Shown here piece after piece: positions 36,059 to 46,112 of a stretch of 64,000 nt of DNA (position 1 is its first letter; each line of letters starts with the position of its first letter). The DNA comes from an uncultured bacterium (GTDB taxonomy: Bacteria > Bacteroidota > Bacteroidia > Bacteroidales > UBA932). The DNA is taken from positions 90,423-154,422 of the forward strand of contig CASGCS010000008.1 of assembly GCA_949300025.1 (NCBI GenBank), read 5' to 3'. The position numbers were made by a program, and so were the translations under genes. Below the pieces are notes generated by a model, which saw only the letters and a program-made list of their open reading frames with translations, ran no database searches and was not told the origin of the DNA.

Positions 36059-36835
36059 TCAGATTCCAAAAAGTTTCTCGGCATTTTCCGAAGTGACCTG
36101 TGCCACCCGCCCTGCATCCGTATCCTTCAGTTCCGCGATCTTCTGCGCTATGTTCACAAGATAGGCGCTTTCGTTCCTTTTACCGCGGAACGGGACAGGA
36201 GTGAGCCACGGCGCGTCTGTCTCGAGCAGCAGATCTTCGAGCTGCATTGATTTGAGAGAGACGGCAACCCCAGCATTCTTATATGTAACCACGCCTCCTA
36301 TTCCGAATTTTATATCTCCGTACTTTTTCAGACGCCTGTAACTCTCCGCGCTCCCTGAAAAGGCATGAAACACACCCCTGAACGGTGCGACCCCTGGAGA
36401 GTCCAGCACTTCGAAAAGTTCTTCCGTAGCCTCCCTGAGATGAATTATGACCGGGAGCGAATGTTCTTTGGCAAGCAGAAGCTGTTCCCTGAACACCCTC
36501 TTCTGCTCCTCCATAAAATCTTTGCTCCAGTAACCGTCAAGCCCTATTTCTCCGATTGCCACATAGTCTGCACGGTGCCTGTCCAATTCATCCTTAACGA
36601 ATTGCAGTTCAGCCTTCCAGTTTTCATTTACCGATGTCGGGTGCAGCCCAATCGCCTGCCACATAAAACCTTTATGGGCTTCCGCAAGCGAAGACTGCCG
36701 TTCAAATGAACTTCTGTCTATGGCAGGCAGTATGCACTTTTCCACTCCTGCCCGCCGCATCCTCATGATTGCCTCATCCCGGTCGGAATCAAAAGCCTCA
36801 TCATAAAGATGCAGATGGGTGTCGATAAACCTCAT
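36059..36835 (-). CDS. TatD family metal-dependent deoxyribonuclease
   Basis: A 258-residue TIM-barrel hydrolase of the TatD/YcfH family. The N-terminal metal motif FIDTHLHLYD (His7, His9), a central EIGLDGYW, VIIHLREA and HAFSGS, and the C-terminal LLLETDAPWLTP motif are intact. Family members act as 3'-5' exonucleases on DNA or as D-aminoacyl-tRNA deacylase-like enzymes. It overlaps dprA by 4 bases and precedes ansA by 4 bases. Confidence 0.92.
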   Translation of the reverse strand: MRFIDTHLHLYDEAFDSDRDEAIMRMRRAGVEKCILPAIDRSSFERQSSLAEAHKGFMWQAIGLHPTSVNENWKAELQFVKDELDRHRADYVAIGEIGLDGYWSKDFMEEQKRVFREQLLLAKEHSLPVIIHLREATEELFEVLDSPGVAPFRGVFHAFSGSAESYRRLKKYGDIKFGIGGVVTYKNAGVAVSLKSMQLEDLLLETDAPWLTPVPFRGKRNESAYLVNIAQKIAELKDTDAGRVAQVTSENAEKLFGI

Positions 36836-37890
36836 GCCAGTTTGAAATTATTGCCATGCAAAGATAACACAACTCCCTCCAATTCCATCTCCAAAAGCAG
36901 TGTGGAAACCGTAGAAAAATCAAGCCCCGTCCTGCGGCAGAGAGTCTCCATGTCTGCCTTCCTTTTATTTTTCAAGGCCTGCAATATTTTCTCTCTTCCG
37001 CCTGCGCTGCCCGAAAAAAGGTCGGGCTGAGGAACAAGCGTATCGCCCGCTCCGCTGTAGATCGATGCCATGTTTTTGGAAACAAGATAATTGCACCCAT
37101 ATGAATTTATATCGAAAATCCGGCCGGGAACAGCATATACATCTCTGTTATAGGAAAGGGCGAACTCTACGGTGCTCATTGCCCCGCCTCTGCGCCTGCT
37201 CTCAACCACTACCGTACATCTGGAAAGACCGGCAATTATCCTGTTCCGCTTTATAAAATGAATCTTCAACGGTTTTGTCCCGGTTGCAAATTCGGTTATC
37301 ACCGCACCATGTCGTGCAATCCTTGCGGCATCCTTCCTGTGGGCGGCAGGGTATACCATATCTATTCCGCAGGGCAGTACGGCTATGCTTTCAAGCCCGC
37401 ACTCCAGCGCCGCCCGGTGGGCGGTTATATCTATTCCGAACGCCAGCCCGCTGACTACCGCGGCGCCGCTGCCCTCGAGAGAGGAGACGACTGTACGGCA
37501 GGCCTCCCTGCCGTAGTCCGTTGCCAGCCGCGTACCGACCACAGAAACATTGTCTGTACCGGTCATCTCCATCTCCCCGTAACTATAGAGCATCAAAGGT
37601 GCGTCAGGACACTCCTTGAGCAACGGCGGATAGAGTGCGTCTGCCATCTCCAAAAGCCTTACTCCCTTACAGCCGGCCCACTCCACCTCTTTTCTGCTCC
37701 ATTCCAGAATAGTCTCTTCGGCAAAAAGGGAGACCAGTTTCCCGTCCCCGCAAAACAGGTCTTCCAGTTCCTTTCTGCCTGCGGAAAAAAGCTTCCGCAC
37801 TCCATAACGCTCAATCAACTGCCTCCCCAGCGCCGGTCTGAAACAGAAAATCCTGTTAAGCGCACACGCATATATATAATGTTCATCCAT
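36832..37890 (-). CDS. dprA: DNA processing protein DprA/Smf
   Basis: A 352-residue protein that binds incoming single-stranded DNA and loads RecA during transformation. The Rossmann-like core has SVVGTRLATDYG, VVSGLAFGIDITAH and the GRIFD segment, and a C-terminal winged-helix-like domain (about 290-352) closes the protein. The ATG at 37890 is chosen over a TTG 24 bases upstream. DprA is widespread in non-competent species too, and no other competence gene was recognised in the window. A terminator-like hairpin separates it from queA. Confidence 0.92.
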   Translation of the reverse strand: MDEHYIYACALNRIFCFRPALGRQLIERYGVRKLFSAGRKELEDLFCGDGKLVSLFAEETILEWSRKEVEWAGCKGVRLLEMADALYPPLLKECPDAPLMLYSYGEMEMTGTDNVSVVGTRLATDYGREACRTVVSSLEGSGAAVVSGLAFGIDITAHRAALECGLESIAVLPCGIDMVYPAAHRKDAARIARHGAVITEFATGTKPLKIHFIKRNRIIAGLSRCTVVVESRRRGGAMSTVEFALSYNRDVYAVPGRIFDINSYGCNYLVSKNMASIYSGAGDTLVPQPDLFSGSAGGREKILQALKNKRKADMETLCRRTGLDFSTVSTLLLEMELEGVVLSLHGNNFKLA

Positions 37891-37896
37891 CACATA

Positions 37897-37933
37897 AAAC
37901 AAAACGGCGCACAATCTACAGGATCGGCGCCGT
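37897..37933 (-). terminator. Probable terminator between queA and dprA
   Basis: The arms 37927-37933 and 37904-37910 form a perfect 7-bp GC-rich stem (GGCGCC-like) with a 16-base loop. Read on the minus strand it is followed by TTTTGTTT. It lies 32 bases after the queA stop and just upstream of the dprA ATG. Confidence 0.55.
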
Positions 37934-37964
37934 AAAAACCGTTTTATACGGATATTTCATACTT

Positions 37965-39014
37965 TTAAATTATCAGCATGGCATCTCCGTATGTTCCGAA
38001 CGAATACCCCTCCTTGAGAGCAACCTTATATGCGTTCATCACCTTTTCAAAACCGCCGAAGGCCGCTGCTGACATGAGCATAGTCGAAAGAGGAAGATGG
38101 AAATTGGTTACAAGCGCATTCGGGACGGAGAACTCGTACGGAGGGAATATGAACTTGTTGGTCCATCCCTGAAAAGGCTTGACCTCACCGATGGTCGTCA
38201 CAGGAGTTTCAAGAGCCCGTGCAACCGTAATACCTACGGAGAAGACCTTGTGGCCCTCCCTTTTGGCGCTGTTTATACGCTCTGCCGTTTCAGGAGATAT
38301 GTTTACCTGTTCGGAATCCATCTTGTGCTTTGAAAGATCTTCCACATCCACTGTCCTGAAATGGCCAAGCCCCATGTGCAGGGTCAGGAATGCGCTTTCC
38401 ACACCCTTTATCTCCATTCTTTTGAACAGTTCCCTGCTAAAATGCAAACCGGCGGCTGGAGTTGCCACAGCCCCTTCGTTTCTGGCATATATGGTATGGA
38501 ACCTCTCTTTGTCTATCTCTTCAGGTTTTTCGCGTATCCATCTCGGAAGGGGAATCTCCCCTACACTGAAAAGCGTACGCCTGAACTCTTCGTATGCGCC
38601 GTCGTACAGAAACCTGAGCGTCCTGCCCCGCGAAGTGGTATTGTCTATAACCTCTGCAACAAGCGAGTCATCCTCTCCAAAATAGAGTTTGTTGCCTATT
38701 CTTATCTTTCTTGCAGGATCTACGAGCACGTCCCACAGGCGCTGTTCCCTGTTAAGTTCCCTCAACAGGAAAACCTCTATCTCCGCGCCGGTCTTCTCCT
38801 TGTTTCCTTTCAGGCGTGCCGGGAATACCTTTGTATCGTTAAAGACAAAAATATCTCCCTCTTCTGTATAATTTATTATATCCTTGAAAATCTTGTGTTC
38901 AATCTCACCGCTGTCCTTATGGAGCACCATAAGGCGCGATTCGTCTCTATATTTTGCAGGATACTTGGCTATCTGGGCCTGTGTCAGGGGAAAATTGAAT
39001 TGTGATAATTTCAT
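37965..39014 (-). CDS. queA: S-adenosylmethionine:tRNA ribosyltransferase-isomerase
   Basis: A 349-residue enzyme that transfers the ribosyl part of SAM to preQ1 in tRNA, forming epoxyqueuosine at position 34. Conserved family segments include [22 protein letters not shown], the PAAGLHFS block and [15 protein letters not shown] sequence. It is full length. Seventy-one bases separate it from truB upstream; no consensus promoter was found there. No other queuosine gene is in the window. Confidence 0.94.
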   Translation of the reverse strand: MKLSQFNFPLTQAQIAKYPAKYRDESRLMVLHKDSGEIEHKIFKDIINYTEEGDIFVFNDTKVFPARLKGNKEKTGAEIEVFLLRELNREQRLWDVLVDPARKIRIGNKLYFGEDDSLVAEVIDNTTSRGRTLRFLYDGAYEEFRRTLFSVGEIPLPRWIREKPEEIDKERFHTIYARNEGAVATPAAGLHFSRELFKRMEIKGVESAFLTLHMGLGHFRTVDVEDLSKHKMDSEQVNISPETAERINSAKREGHKVFSVGITVARALETPVTTIGEVKPFQGWTNKFIFPPYEFSVPNALVTNFHLPLSTMLMSAAAFGGFEKVMNAYKVALKEGYSFGTYGDAMLII

Positions 39015-39085
39015 ACGGGGATAATTTTACTTTTACAAATGCAATAAAACATCTGTTATACGAAAAATCAGAAAAAAAGTTTCAC

Positions 39086-39838
39086 TTATTGCTGATTATT
39101 TTTAAAAATTTTGGAAACCTGCTCCATTGAGAGGGCATCTTCAAGCCTGAAGCCTCCAGAGGCGGAACGGACCAGCCCGGTAAGATGGGCCCCGCTTCCG
39201 AGCATGACACCTATGTCTCTGGCCAGCGCCCTTATATAGGTTCCCTTGCTGCATGAAACCCTCACTTTAAGGTCTGGAAGTTCAAATGCAACAGTTTCGA
39301 TCCGGTATATTGTAATTTCGGCCGCCTTTAACTGCACCTCCTCGCCCGCCCTCGCCTTTTCGTATGCACGCACTCCGTCTACATATTTTGCTGAAAAGAG
39401 GGGTGGAACCTGCATCTGTCTTCCCGCCAGCATACCCAGTTTCTCCTTTACCATCTCCGGGGTTATGTGTTCGAAGGGATAAGTGGCATCTATCTCCTTC
39501 TCCAAATCGAAAGAGGGGGTGGTTACGCCAAGTCTTATATCCGCAACATATTCCTTTTCTTCACTTTGGAGTTTTTCAGCCACTTTCGTGGCCTTTCCCA
39601 TACATATGAGCAGCAGTCCAGTCGCCAGCGGGTCGAGCGTTCCTGCATGTCCTACCTTGATATTCTTTCTGTGAAAAAATTTCTGGGCCAGAAACTTGAT
39701 TTTACGCACCACATCGGCAGAGGTCCATCCGTAAGGCTTGTCTACGGGCATGACTATTCCGCCCTGATAATCTTCCGGGGCGGAGCGCAGCGTACCGTCG
39801 AAATTTCTGTCTATTACAAAATAGTCTTTTTCCTCCAT
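39086..39838 (-). CDS. truB: tRNA pseudouridine-55 synthase
   Basis: A 250-residue enzyme that makes pseudouridine 55 in the T-loop of tRNAs. The catalytic Asp is in HAGTLDPLATGLL; GWTSADVVRKIK, the PPLFSAKYVDGVRAYEKAR block and RVSCSKGTYIRALARDIG are conserved. The ATG at 39838 is preferred to a TTG at 39853 that overlaps rpiB. It lies 5 bases after rpiB. Confidence 0.95.
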   Translation of the reverse strand: MEEKDYFVIDRNFDGTLRSAPEDYQGGIVMPVDKPYGWTSADVVRKIKFLAQKFFHRKNIKVGHAGTLDPLATGLLLICMGKATKVAEKLQSEEKEYVADIRLGVTTPSFDLEKEIDATYPFEHITPEMVKEKLGMLAGRQMQVPPLFSAKYVDGVRAYEKARAGEEVQLKAAEITIYRIETVAFELPDLKVRVSCSKGTYIRALARDIGVMLGSGAHLTGLVRSASGGFRLEDALSMEQVSKIFKNNQQ

Positions 39839-39843
39839 GCAGT

Positions 39844-40278
39844 TCAATCGCAATCAATTTTCTCCACTCTGCGCTGGTGACGGCCGCCCTCGAAACTGGC
39901 TGAAAGGTAGGCTTTGAGAATCTCCTTCGCCATTGCGGTGCTTATGAAACGGGCGGGCAGTGAAAGGATATTTGCATCGTTATGCTCCCTGGCCAGTTTT
40001 GCAAGTTCAGGCTCCCAGCAGAGCGCAGCCCTGACCCCCTTATGCTTGTTCAGCGTCATACTTATTCCGTTGCCCGAGCCGCACATTGCAACACCGAAAT
40101 CCACATCCCCCCCTGCAACGGCTTTTGCAAGCGGATGGGCGACGTCGGGATAGTCCATACTTTCATCTGAAAATGTTCCAAAATCCCTGACTTTGTAGCC
40201 CTCCTCCTCCAGAAGGGACTTGAGCTCCTCTTTGAGAGCGTAGCCGGCATGGTCTGCCGCCATTCCTACGGTTTTCAT
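39844..40278 (-). CDS. rpiB: Ribose-5-phosphate isomerase B
   Basis: A 144-residue isomerase interconverting ribose 5-phosphate and ribulose 5-phosphate in the pentose phosphate pathway. ADHAGYALK near the N-terminus, the catalytic Cys in GVAMCGSGNGISM and the NDANIL segment are intact. It lies between the S41 protease (12 bases) and truB (5 bases) in a long minus-strand operon. Confidence 0.95.
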   Translation of the reverse strand: MKTVGMAADHAGYALKEELKSLLEEEGYKVRDFGTFSDESMDYPDVAHPLAKAVAGGDVDFGVAMCGSGNGISMTLNKHKGVRAALCWEPELAKLAREHNDANILSLPARFISTAMAKEILKAYLSASFEGGRHQRRVEKIDCD

Positions 40279-40290
40279 CTTGTTTTTCTC

Positions 40291-41883
40291 CTATTCTTTT
40301 TCATTGTCTGCCCTTATTGCATCTATTGCATTGTCTATCTGCAACAGATATGAATAAAATGCAATGTCGTCCAGTTTGGAATAACGCCCGAACAACCCCT
40401 TGATCTGCGTCACTATTATCTCTTCAGACTTGCGCCACTCCGCTACGTCGGGGAGCGGTACTCCGTTGGCTGCCGCATAGTTTCTGAAACCTCTTCCTAT
40501 ATCAATCCGGCCCAGAAGTTCCCGCAAATCCTCCATGCTCCCGACCTTGCGCAACTGCTGCCTGTACCGGTCTGCGAGCCTTGCGCTGTACTTTATCTGA
40601 AGACTCTTTCTGTTCACGTCTATAAGATAATCCGTTACGCCGGCCGTATCAAGCGGGACAAATATGTCTGGAATTATACCGCCGCCGCCATAAACTATTT
40701 TTCCCTTGGGAGTCACATATTTGAGAGAGTCGTTTATCTTCATGCTGTCGGCCTCCATCATCTCTCCATGCTCGTATCTCTCCAGTATGTCGTACCTGTA
40801 ATTCTCTGAATAGGGTTTCTGAATCGAACGTCCCGTAGGAGTGTAGAATCTTGCAACCGTAAGTCTTATTCCGGATTTGTCTGTAAAGTAAATAGGCTCC
40901 TGCACAAGTCCCTTGCCATATGAACGCCTTCCGGCTATCGTACCCCTGTCGTTATCCTGAATGGCTCCGGCAAATATTTCGCTTGAAGAAGCAGAACCTT
41001 CATTTATGATGACATACAGTTTCACATCCTGCATTCTGCCCTTGCCGTCGGCATGGAAGTCACTCCTTTTCCTGTGCAGCCCTTCCATGTAGACTATAAG
41101 TTCGTCTTTGCCCAGAAATTCGTTGGCAAGCAGCAGCGCCTGGTCCAAATAGCCGCCTGCATTGTCTCTTAAATCGAAAATCAAGGTTTTCAGACCTTCA
41201 GAACGGAGTTTTTCGGCAGCCTCCGCAAATTCGGCATGACTTGTCTTTGCAAATTTGGAAAGTTTCATATAGCCGACAGTATCGTTGAGCATCAGGGCCA
41301 CATCAAGACTGTTGACGGGAATCCTGTCACGCGTTATCGAGAAGGGAAGCAGTTCCTTGAGGTTGTCGCGCTTTACCTCTATGTTGACCACAGAACCCTG
41401 AGGTCCCTTCAATCTGGCCACCATACTGTCCTGATTCATCTTTATTCCGGCAATATTCTCTCCGTCCACCTTAACAATCTTGTCTCCGGAGAGCAGGCCG
41501 GCACGCTCCGAAGGGCCTCCTGTCACTACATTTATAACAGTTGCCGTATCGTCCGGCACATTGAACTCTATTCCTATTCCGCTGAAATTGCCCTCCAGAG
41601 ACTCATCCGCGCTTTTGAGTTCCTGTGGAGGAAGGTAGAGAGAATGGGGGTCGAGGTTTGACATGAGCGCCGGCAGGGTACGCTCTATTACAGCCTCATA
41701 ATCTATGGTATCCACATAGTTTCTGTCTATCTGTTCAAGAATGAGCAGCAGTTTGTCCCATTTATGGTCATTGACCTGCAGTTCGGTCCTCCTGGCCGAA
41801 TACTGGCAGTAACGTACAACTATCAGCAGAATCAGGAAGATAATCACAAGAGGCAGCAGCCTTGTCATAAAATTCTTGCCCAT
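40291..41883 (-). CDS. S41 family C-terminal processing protease
   Basis: A 530-residue periplasmic, membrane-anchored serine protease of the CtpA/Prc family. One N-terminal transmembrane helix (about 7-27) is followed by a helical domain, a PDZ domain (about 95-180, LSGDKIVKVDG) and the protease domain with catalytic Ser299 in GSASSSE and Lys324 in YGKG, the standard 25-residue spacing. Such proteases trim lipoproteins and control peptidoglycan hydrolases. The ATG at 41883 is chosen over a TTG at 41892. It lies between the dCMP deaminase gene (5 bases) and rpiB. Confidence 0.93.
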   Translation of the reverse strand: MGKNFMTRLLPLVIIFLILLIVVRYCQYSARRTELQVNDHKWDKLLLILEQIDRNYVDTIDYEAVIERTLPALMSNLDPHSLYLPPQELKSADESLEGNFSGIGIEFNVPDDTATVINVVTGGPSERAGLLSGDKIVKVDGENIAGIKMNQDSMVARLKGPQGSVVNIEVKRDNLKELLPFSITRDRIPVNSLDVALMLNDTVGYMKLSKFAKTSHAEFAEAAEKLRSEGLKTLIFDLRDNAGGYLDQALLLANEFLGKDELIVYMEGLHRKRSDFHADGKGRMQDVKLYVIINEGSASSSEIFAGAIQDNDRGTIAGRRSYGKGLVQEPIYFTDKSGIRLTVARFYTPTGRSIQKPYSENYRYDILERYEHGEMMEADSMKINDSLKYVTPKGKIVYGGGGIIPDIFVPLDTAGVTDYLIDVNRKSLQIKYSARLADRYRQQLRKVGSMEDLRELLGRIDIGRGFRNYAAANGVPLPDVAEWRKSEEIIVTQIKGLFGRYSKLDDIAFYSYLLQIDNAIDAIRADNEKE

Positions 41884-41888
41884 ATCAG

Positions 41889-42332
41889 TCAATCCTCTTT
41901 TTCAAGTTCATCCGCATCTATCTGCAATATCTCTATGCCTACCCTTCTCAGCAGTTCCAGCCCGTCGGAAAGATGATATGAATCGCGGTATACCACACGG
42001 GTTATTCCGGCCTGGATTATAAGTTTTGCGCACTCCATGCATGGGGCCGCAGTAACATACAGGGTCGCTCCGACGCTGCTGTTGTTCGACTTTGCCACCT
42101 TTGTTATGGCATTGGCTTCTGCATGAAGCACATAGGGAAAGGTAACGCCGTTGTCATCTTCACATATATTTGGAAAGCCCGACGGTGTTCCGTTATACCC
42201 GTCGGAAATTATCATCCTGTCCTTTACAATAAGAGCCCCCACTTTCCGGCGGTTGCAATAGGAATTTTCTGCCCATATTCCCGCCACCTTCAGATAGCTC
42301 TTGTCGAACTGACGCTGTTTCTTACTGTCCAT
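41889..42332 (-). CDS. dCMP deaminase family protein (ComEB-like)
   Basis: A 147-residue zinc deaminase that probably converts dCMP to dUMP for thymidylate synthesis. The zinc ligands His70 and catalytic Glu72 are in HAEAN and Cys98/Cys101 in PCMEC. Homologues are named ComEB in Bacillus, where the gene sits in a competence operon, but the activity is nucleotide metabolism. It lies 9 bases after the acyl-ligase gene. Confidence 0.9.
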   Translation of the reverse strand: MDSKKQRQFDKSYLKVAGIWAENSYCNRRKVGALIVKDRMIISDGYNGTPSGFPNICEDDNGVTFPYVLHAEANAITKVAKSNNSSVGATLYVTAAPCMECAKLIIQAGITRVVYRDSYHLSDGLELLRRVGIEILQIDADELEKED

Positions 42333-42341
42333 ACCTGCAAA

Positions 42342-44006
42342 TCAACTGTTGTAAATATATCTTTTTATACTTCTCTTGGGAGTCTTTTCAAACTCCTCAG
42401 GCATCACCTTGAGCGAGGAGATTCTGGCATAGTTAGGCAAATCTGCATTTACAGCCTCCACGCTCTCCTTCAATTTTGCCTCAAGGGCATCGCCGGCAAT
42501 GCCATCTTCCATGGCCCCGTCGACATCCGGATATATAAGGGCCACAAGCCTTCCGTCATCCTCCACCACAAGAGACTCCACCACATACGGCATATTGTTT
42601 ATCATGCTCTCTATCTCCTCAGGATAGATATTCTGGCCCGAAGCACCGAGTATCATACTCTTGCACCGTCCTTTTATATAAAGGAATCCGTCTGAGTCGA
42701 GAATGCCCATATCGCCGGTTTTCATCCAGCCGTCCTCCGTAAAGGCGGCGGCGGTGGCCTCGGGATTGTGATAATAACCGAGCATCACATTGGCTCCCTT
42801 TACCTGTATCTCACCGGCGACACGCTCCGGATCGGGAGAATCAATCCTGATTTCCATCCGCGGGGCCGCCTTTCCGCACGAGAAGATTCTATACTCGTTA
42901 TAGGGCGCATAGGAAATTATGGGAGCGCATTCTGTCATGCCGTAACCGATGGTATACGGGAAGCCTATCCTGTGGAAAAACTCGTCGGCCTCCCTGTTGA
43001 AGGCAGCCCCGCCTATTATCACCTCAAAAAACTTTCCGCCGAATGTCCTGACGAGCTCTCCCTTTATCTTCTCCTGCACTTTTTTGTCTATAACCGGCAG
43101 TTTGAGAAGTACCTTCACACCCGTTCTGTTCAGAATAGGCTGGAGCCTTGTCTTGTATATCTTCTCAATTATAAGCGGAACTGCAATTATTATGTCCGGC
43201 TTTATATTGGCAAAGGCATCCATTATGATTTTCGGACTCGGGACACGGGTCAGGAAATGGACATGCGCCCCTACACATATTTCAAAGAGGAACTCGAACA
43301 TGAGCCCGTACATATGCGCAGTGGGAAGCATCGAGACAGAATTGGAGCCGCTGCCTATATGCGGATATTTCTCGCAGGCAAAGAGCACATTCGAGACAAG
43401 GGCCCTGAAAGGAATCATGACCCCTTTTGAAAAGCCGGAGGTGCCAGAAGTATAATTTATCATTGCAACGTCATCGCACGACTCTTCACGAATGTAATTT
43501 ATGTCGTCTGCGGAGAAATTCCGGGGGTATTTCTTTCCGAAAAGTTCGTTCAGATGCTCTCTCGTCTCCACTATCTTGTCGGAATTCGCATAAAGCAGAG
43601 AAAAATCCGTTATCTGGATAATCGCCTCCAGGCCGGGCATCTTGTCTTTAGAGAGATCTTCCCATATCATGTCGCCCACAAAGAGTATCCTGCTCTCCGA
43701 ATGGTTCACTATATGATGCACGTTGCCCGGCTTGAATTCATGAAGTATGGGGACAGGAACAGCACCGTATGTGAGCGATGCCAGGAACACAACACCCCAG
43801 TTGGCCTGGTTCCGCGAGCATATTGCAACCTTTTCGCCCTTGCGCAGGCCGCAAATCCCGAAGATTATATGGAGTTTCTCTATCCGCCTTGCCACATCGC
43901 GGTAATGAAGCGTAATATCCTTGTAGTTGGAGAGAGCCGGCATGTTCCAGTTCTTTTTGAAACTCTCTTCAAGCATCTTGATAAGTGAAATGTTCTCTAT
44001 CTCCAT
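42342..44006 (-). CDS. AMP-forming acyl-CoA/ACP ligase
   Basis: A 554-residue member of the ANL superfamily (long-chain fatty acid-CoA ligase type). The ATP loop YTSGTSGFSKGV, the GYGMTECAP motif, GWMKTGDMG and the C-terminal KGRCKSMILGASGQNIYPEEIE segment are intact. No membrane segment is obvious. It probably activates fatty acids for lipid synthesis or uptake. It sits between an MsbA-like exporter (3-base gap) and the dCMP deaminase gene, in a run of envelope-related genes, so a role in lipid recycling is plausible but inferred. Confidence 0.88.
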   Translation of the reverse strand: MEIENISLIKMLEESFKKNWNMPALSNYKDITLHYRDVARRIEKLHIIFGICGLRKGEKVAICSRNQANWGVVFLASLTYGAVPVPILHEFKPGNVHHIVNHSESRILFVGDMIWEDLSKDKMPGLEAIIQITDFSLLYANSDKIVETREHLNELFGKKYPRNFSADDINYIREESCDDVAMINYTSGTSGFSKGVMIPFRALVSNVLFACEKYPHIGSGSNSVSMLPTAHMYGLMFEFLFEICVGAHVHFLTRVPSPKIIMDAFANIKPDIIIAVPLIIEKIYKTRLQPILNRTGVKVLLKLPVIDKKVQEKIKGELVRTFGGKFFEVIIGGAAFNREADEFFHRIGFPYTIGYGMTECAPIISYAPYNEYRIFSCGKAAPRMEIRIDSPDPERVAGEIQVKGANVMLGYYHNPEATAAAFTEDGWMKTGDMGILDSDGFLYIKGRCKSMILGASGQNIYPEEIESMINNMPYVVESLVVEDDGRLVALIYPDVDGAMEDGIAGDALEAKLKESVEAVNADLPNYARISSLKVMPEEFEKTPKRSIKRYIYNS

Positions 44007-44009
44007 GGC

Positions 44010-45839
44010 CTATTTAAAATTTTGCAATTCACACAAATGAGAGTAGAGCCCGTGATTTTCGAGCAGCTGCTCATGCGTTCCGCGTTCGACTATCTGCCCC
44101 TTCTGCACCACTACGATTTCGTCGGCGTCGCGGATTGTAGAGAGCCTGTGGGCAATCACTATAGAGGTCCTGTTCTTCATAAGATTTGTAAGGGCCTGCT
44201 GTACCAGCCTTTCGCTCTCCGTATCCAGCGCCGAGGTCGCCTCGTCCAAGATAAGTATTGGAGGATTCTTCAACACGGCCCTTGCAATGGCCAGCCTCTG
44301 GCGCTGGCCTCCCGAAAGTTTGCCGCCCCTGTCTCCTATGTTCGTCTGATAGCCGTTTTCCATCTGCATTATAAAGTCATGCGCATTGGCGACTTTGGCA
44401 GCATTGTATACATCTTCCTCGCTCACGTTCGACATGCCGAACGTTATGTTGTTGTAAACCGTATCGTTAAACAGAATGGCCTCCTGAGTCACTATTCCCA
44501 TGAGCGAGACAAGGCTTTCAATCCCGTAATCCTTTATATTACGTCCGTCAAGCAGAATTTCGCCGCCTGTAACGTCATAAAAGCGGGGCAACAAATCGGC
44601 CATGGTGGACTTTCCGCCGCCGGAAGGGCCTACTATCGCCACTGTCTTTCCCTTCTCTATCTTGAGATTTATATCTTTAAGTACCGGAATATCATGCGAG
44701 TATGAAAAGTTTACATTTCTGAACTCTATCTCGCTGCTGAATTCTCCAGCCTGGACGGCATCCTTCTTCTCCACAATAGGGTTCTTCACATCCAGAATTG
44801 CGAAGAGCCTGCCTCCCGAAACCATTCCGCGCTGGATGCTTGCATAGGCGGAAGAGATGGCCTTTGCAGGTTCCAGCACCCTCCAGTAAAAACCTATGTA
44901 TACTACGAAATCGGGAATACTCATTCCCAACTGCCCCTTTATCTGGAGCCATCCTCCATAGAAAAGCACGGCCGCCGCCACGGCTATGCCAAGGAATTCT
45001 GAAAGCGGAGAGGCCAGCTCCTGTCTGTTGAACATGCTGCGGCAACTCTGCCTGTGAGCCTGATTTGTCTCCTCGAATACACCGTCTACATATTTTGTAG
45101 CATTGAATGCCTTGATTATCCTTATGCCCGATATAGCCTCCTCGAAATGGGTGACAATCCTGGCCATCAGCGACTGCGTCTGGACTGCCCCGCGCTTGAG
45201 CGAACGGCTTATGCGCCCTATGACAATGGCAGAGAAAGGAAGGGTCAGAAGCGTTACCAGCGTAAGTTTGGGAGACATGTAAAAGAGTCCGCAAAGAAAA
45301 CCGATTATAAGCAGCGGCTCTCTGAAAAGTACATGAAAACTGTTTGCCACACCGTTCTGCACCTCGGTAACATCGTTCGATATTGATGAGAGAATCTCGC
45401 CTTTACGCTGGTCGTTGAAATAACCCACGTTCAGACTTGCAATCTTGTTGAAAAGGTCTCTCCTTATGTTCAACATGATATATGTCCTCATGCTTACCAG
45501 TATCCTTTGAGACAGGTATCTGGTAAGATTTGACAGGAACGAGGTGAGGACAAGTATCAGACTTACGAAAAACAGGGCCCTCAACACTCCGTATGAAGCA
45601 AGTATTCCCGAAAGGTAGTATTGGAACAGCGTCTCGAAATATTTAGGAGTCAGTTCGAATGCAGGAAGCTGCGCTATGGAGCCTACATCGGCCGGTTCGA
45701 AAAGCACGGTAAGCAGAGGCCCTATCAGGGCATAGTTCACCACGCTGAATATTACCGAAAGAATAGACAGTACCAGATAACCCGGCCAAAATCTGCCGTA
45801 TGGTTTGGCATATGCCAGCAATCGTTTGAAAGAATTCAT
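44010..45839 (-). CDS. MsbA-like lipid ABC transporter
   Basis: A 609-residue homodimeric ABC exporter with a fused membrane domain (six helices, about 15-340) and nucleotide-binding domain. Walker A is GPSGGGKST, the signature LSGGQRQR, Walker B ILILDEATSALD and the switch IAHRLST, all intact. By length and similarity it resembles MsbA, which flips core lipid A across the inner membrane; related exporters move other lipids or peptides, so the name is not assigned. It is 2 bases from the DUF4834 gene and 3 bases from the acyl-ligase gene. Confidence 0.88.
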   Translation of the reverse strand: MNSFKRLLAYAKPYGRFWPGYLVLSILSVIFSVVNYALIGPLLTVLFEPADVGSIAQLPAFELTPKYFETLFQYYLSGILASYGVLRALFFVSLILVLTSFLSNLTRYLSQRILVSMRTYIMLNIRRDLFNKIASLNVGYFNDQRKGEILSSISNDVTEVQNGVANSFHVLFREPLLIIGFLCGLFYMSPKLTLVTLLTLPFSAIVIGRISRSLKRGAVQTQSLMARIVTHFEEAISGIRIIKAFNATKYVDGVFEETNQAHRQSCRSMFNRQELASPLSEFLGIAVAAAVLFYGGWLQIKGQLGMSIPDFVVYIGFYWRVLEPAKAISSAYASIQRGMVSGGRLFAILDVKNPIVEKKDAVQAGEFSSEIEFRNVNFSYSHDIPVLKDINLKIEKGKTVAIVGPSGGGKSTMADLLPRFYDVTGGEILLDGRNIKDYGIESLVSLMGIVTQEAILFNDTVYNNITFGMSNVSEEDVYNAAKVANAHDFIMQMENGYQTNIGDRGGKLSGGQRQRLAIARAVLKNPPILILDEATSALDTESERLVQQALTNLMKNRTSIVIAHRLSTIRDADEIVVVQKGQIVERGTHEQLLENHGLYSHLCELQNFK

Positions 45840-45841
45840 GT

Positions 45842-46111
45842 TCAGTTGCTTTTTTCCTCCTCAAAATCTACATATTCACCCATATTTCCGGTAATTATCT
45901 TCTCCTGAGGCTCTGAATATTTTATCTCCACTTCACCTTCATTTTTATTTTCATGCTCCTGCTGCCGCCATCTCTGCTGCCACTCTGCTCCCCCCTGTGG
46001 AGCGCCTCCTATCCTGCGCCTGACATACCAGGCCAGAACACGGGGCAGAAGTTTCCCGAGCAGCCAGAAGAACAAGACAATCAGCAGCACTACCGTAAAA
46101 AACGCTTCCAT
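45842..46111 (-). CDS. DUF4834-like small membrane protein
   Basis: An 89-residue protein with one N-terminal transmembrane helix (about 4-22, FFTVVLLIVLFFWLL), a basic stretch (RVLAWYVRRRIGG) and an acidic, Gln/Glu-rich cytoplasmic tail. The pattern matches the small DUF4834 proteins of Bacteroidota. Its function is unknown. It is wedged between the anchored 729-residue protein gene (1 base) and the ABC exporter gene (2 bases), so it is translated as part of the same operon. Confidence 0.7.
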   Translation of the reverse strand: MEAFFTVVLLIVLFFWLLGKLLPRVLAWYVRRRIGGAPQGGAEWQQRWRQQEHENKNEGEVEIKYSEPQEKIITGNMGEYVDFEEEKSN

Positions 46112-46112
46112 C

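Noticed and set aside
36055..36117. An upstream ATG for ansA at 36117
   Set aside because: It would overlap tatD by 59 bases and add 21 residues unlike any asparaginase; the ATG at 36054 fits the family N-terminus.
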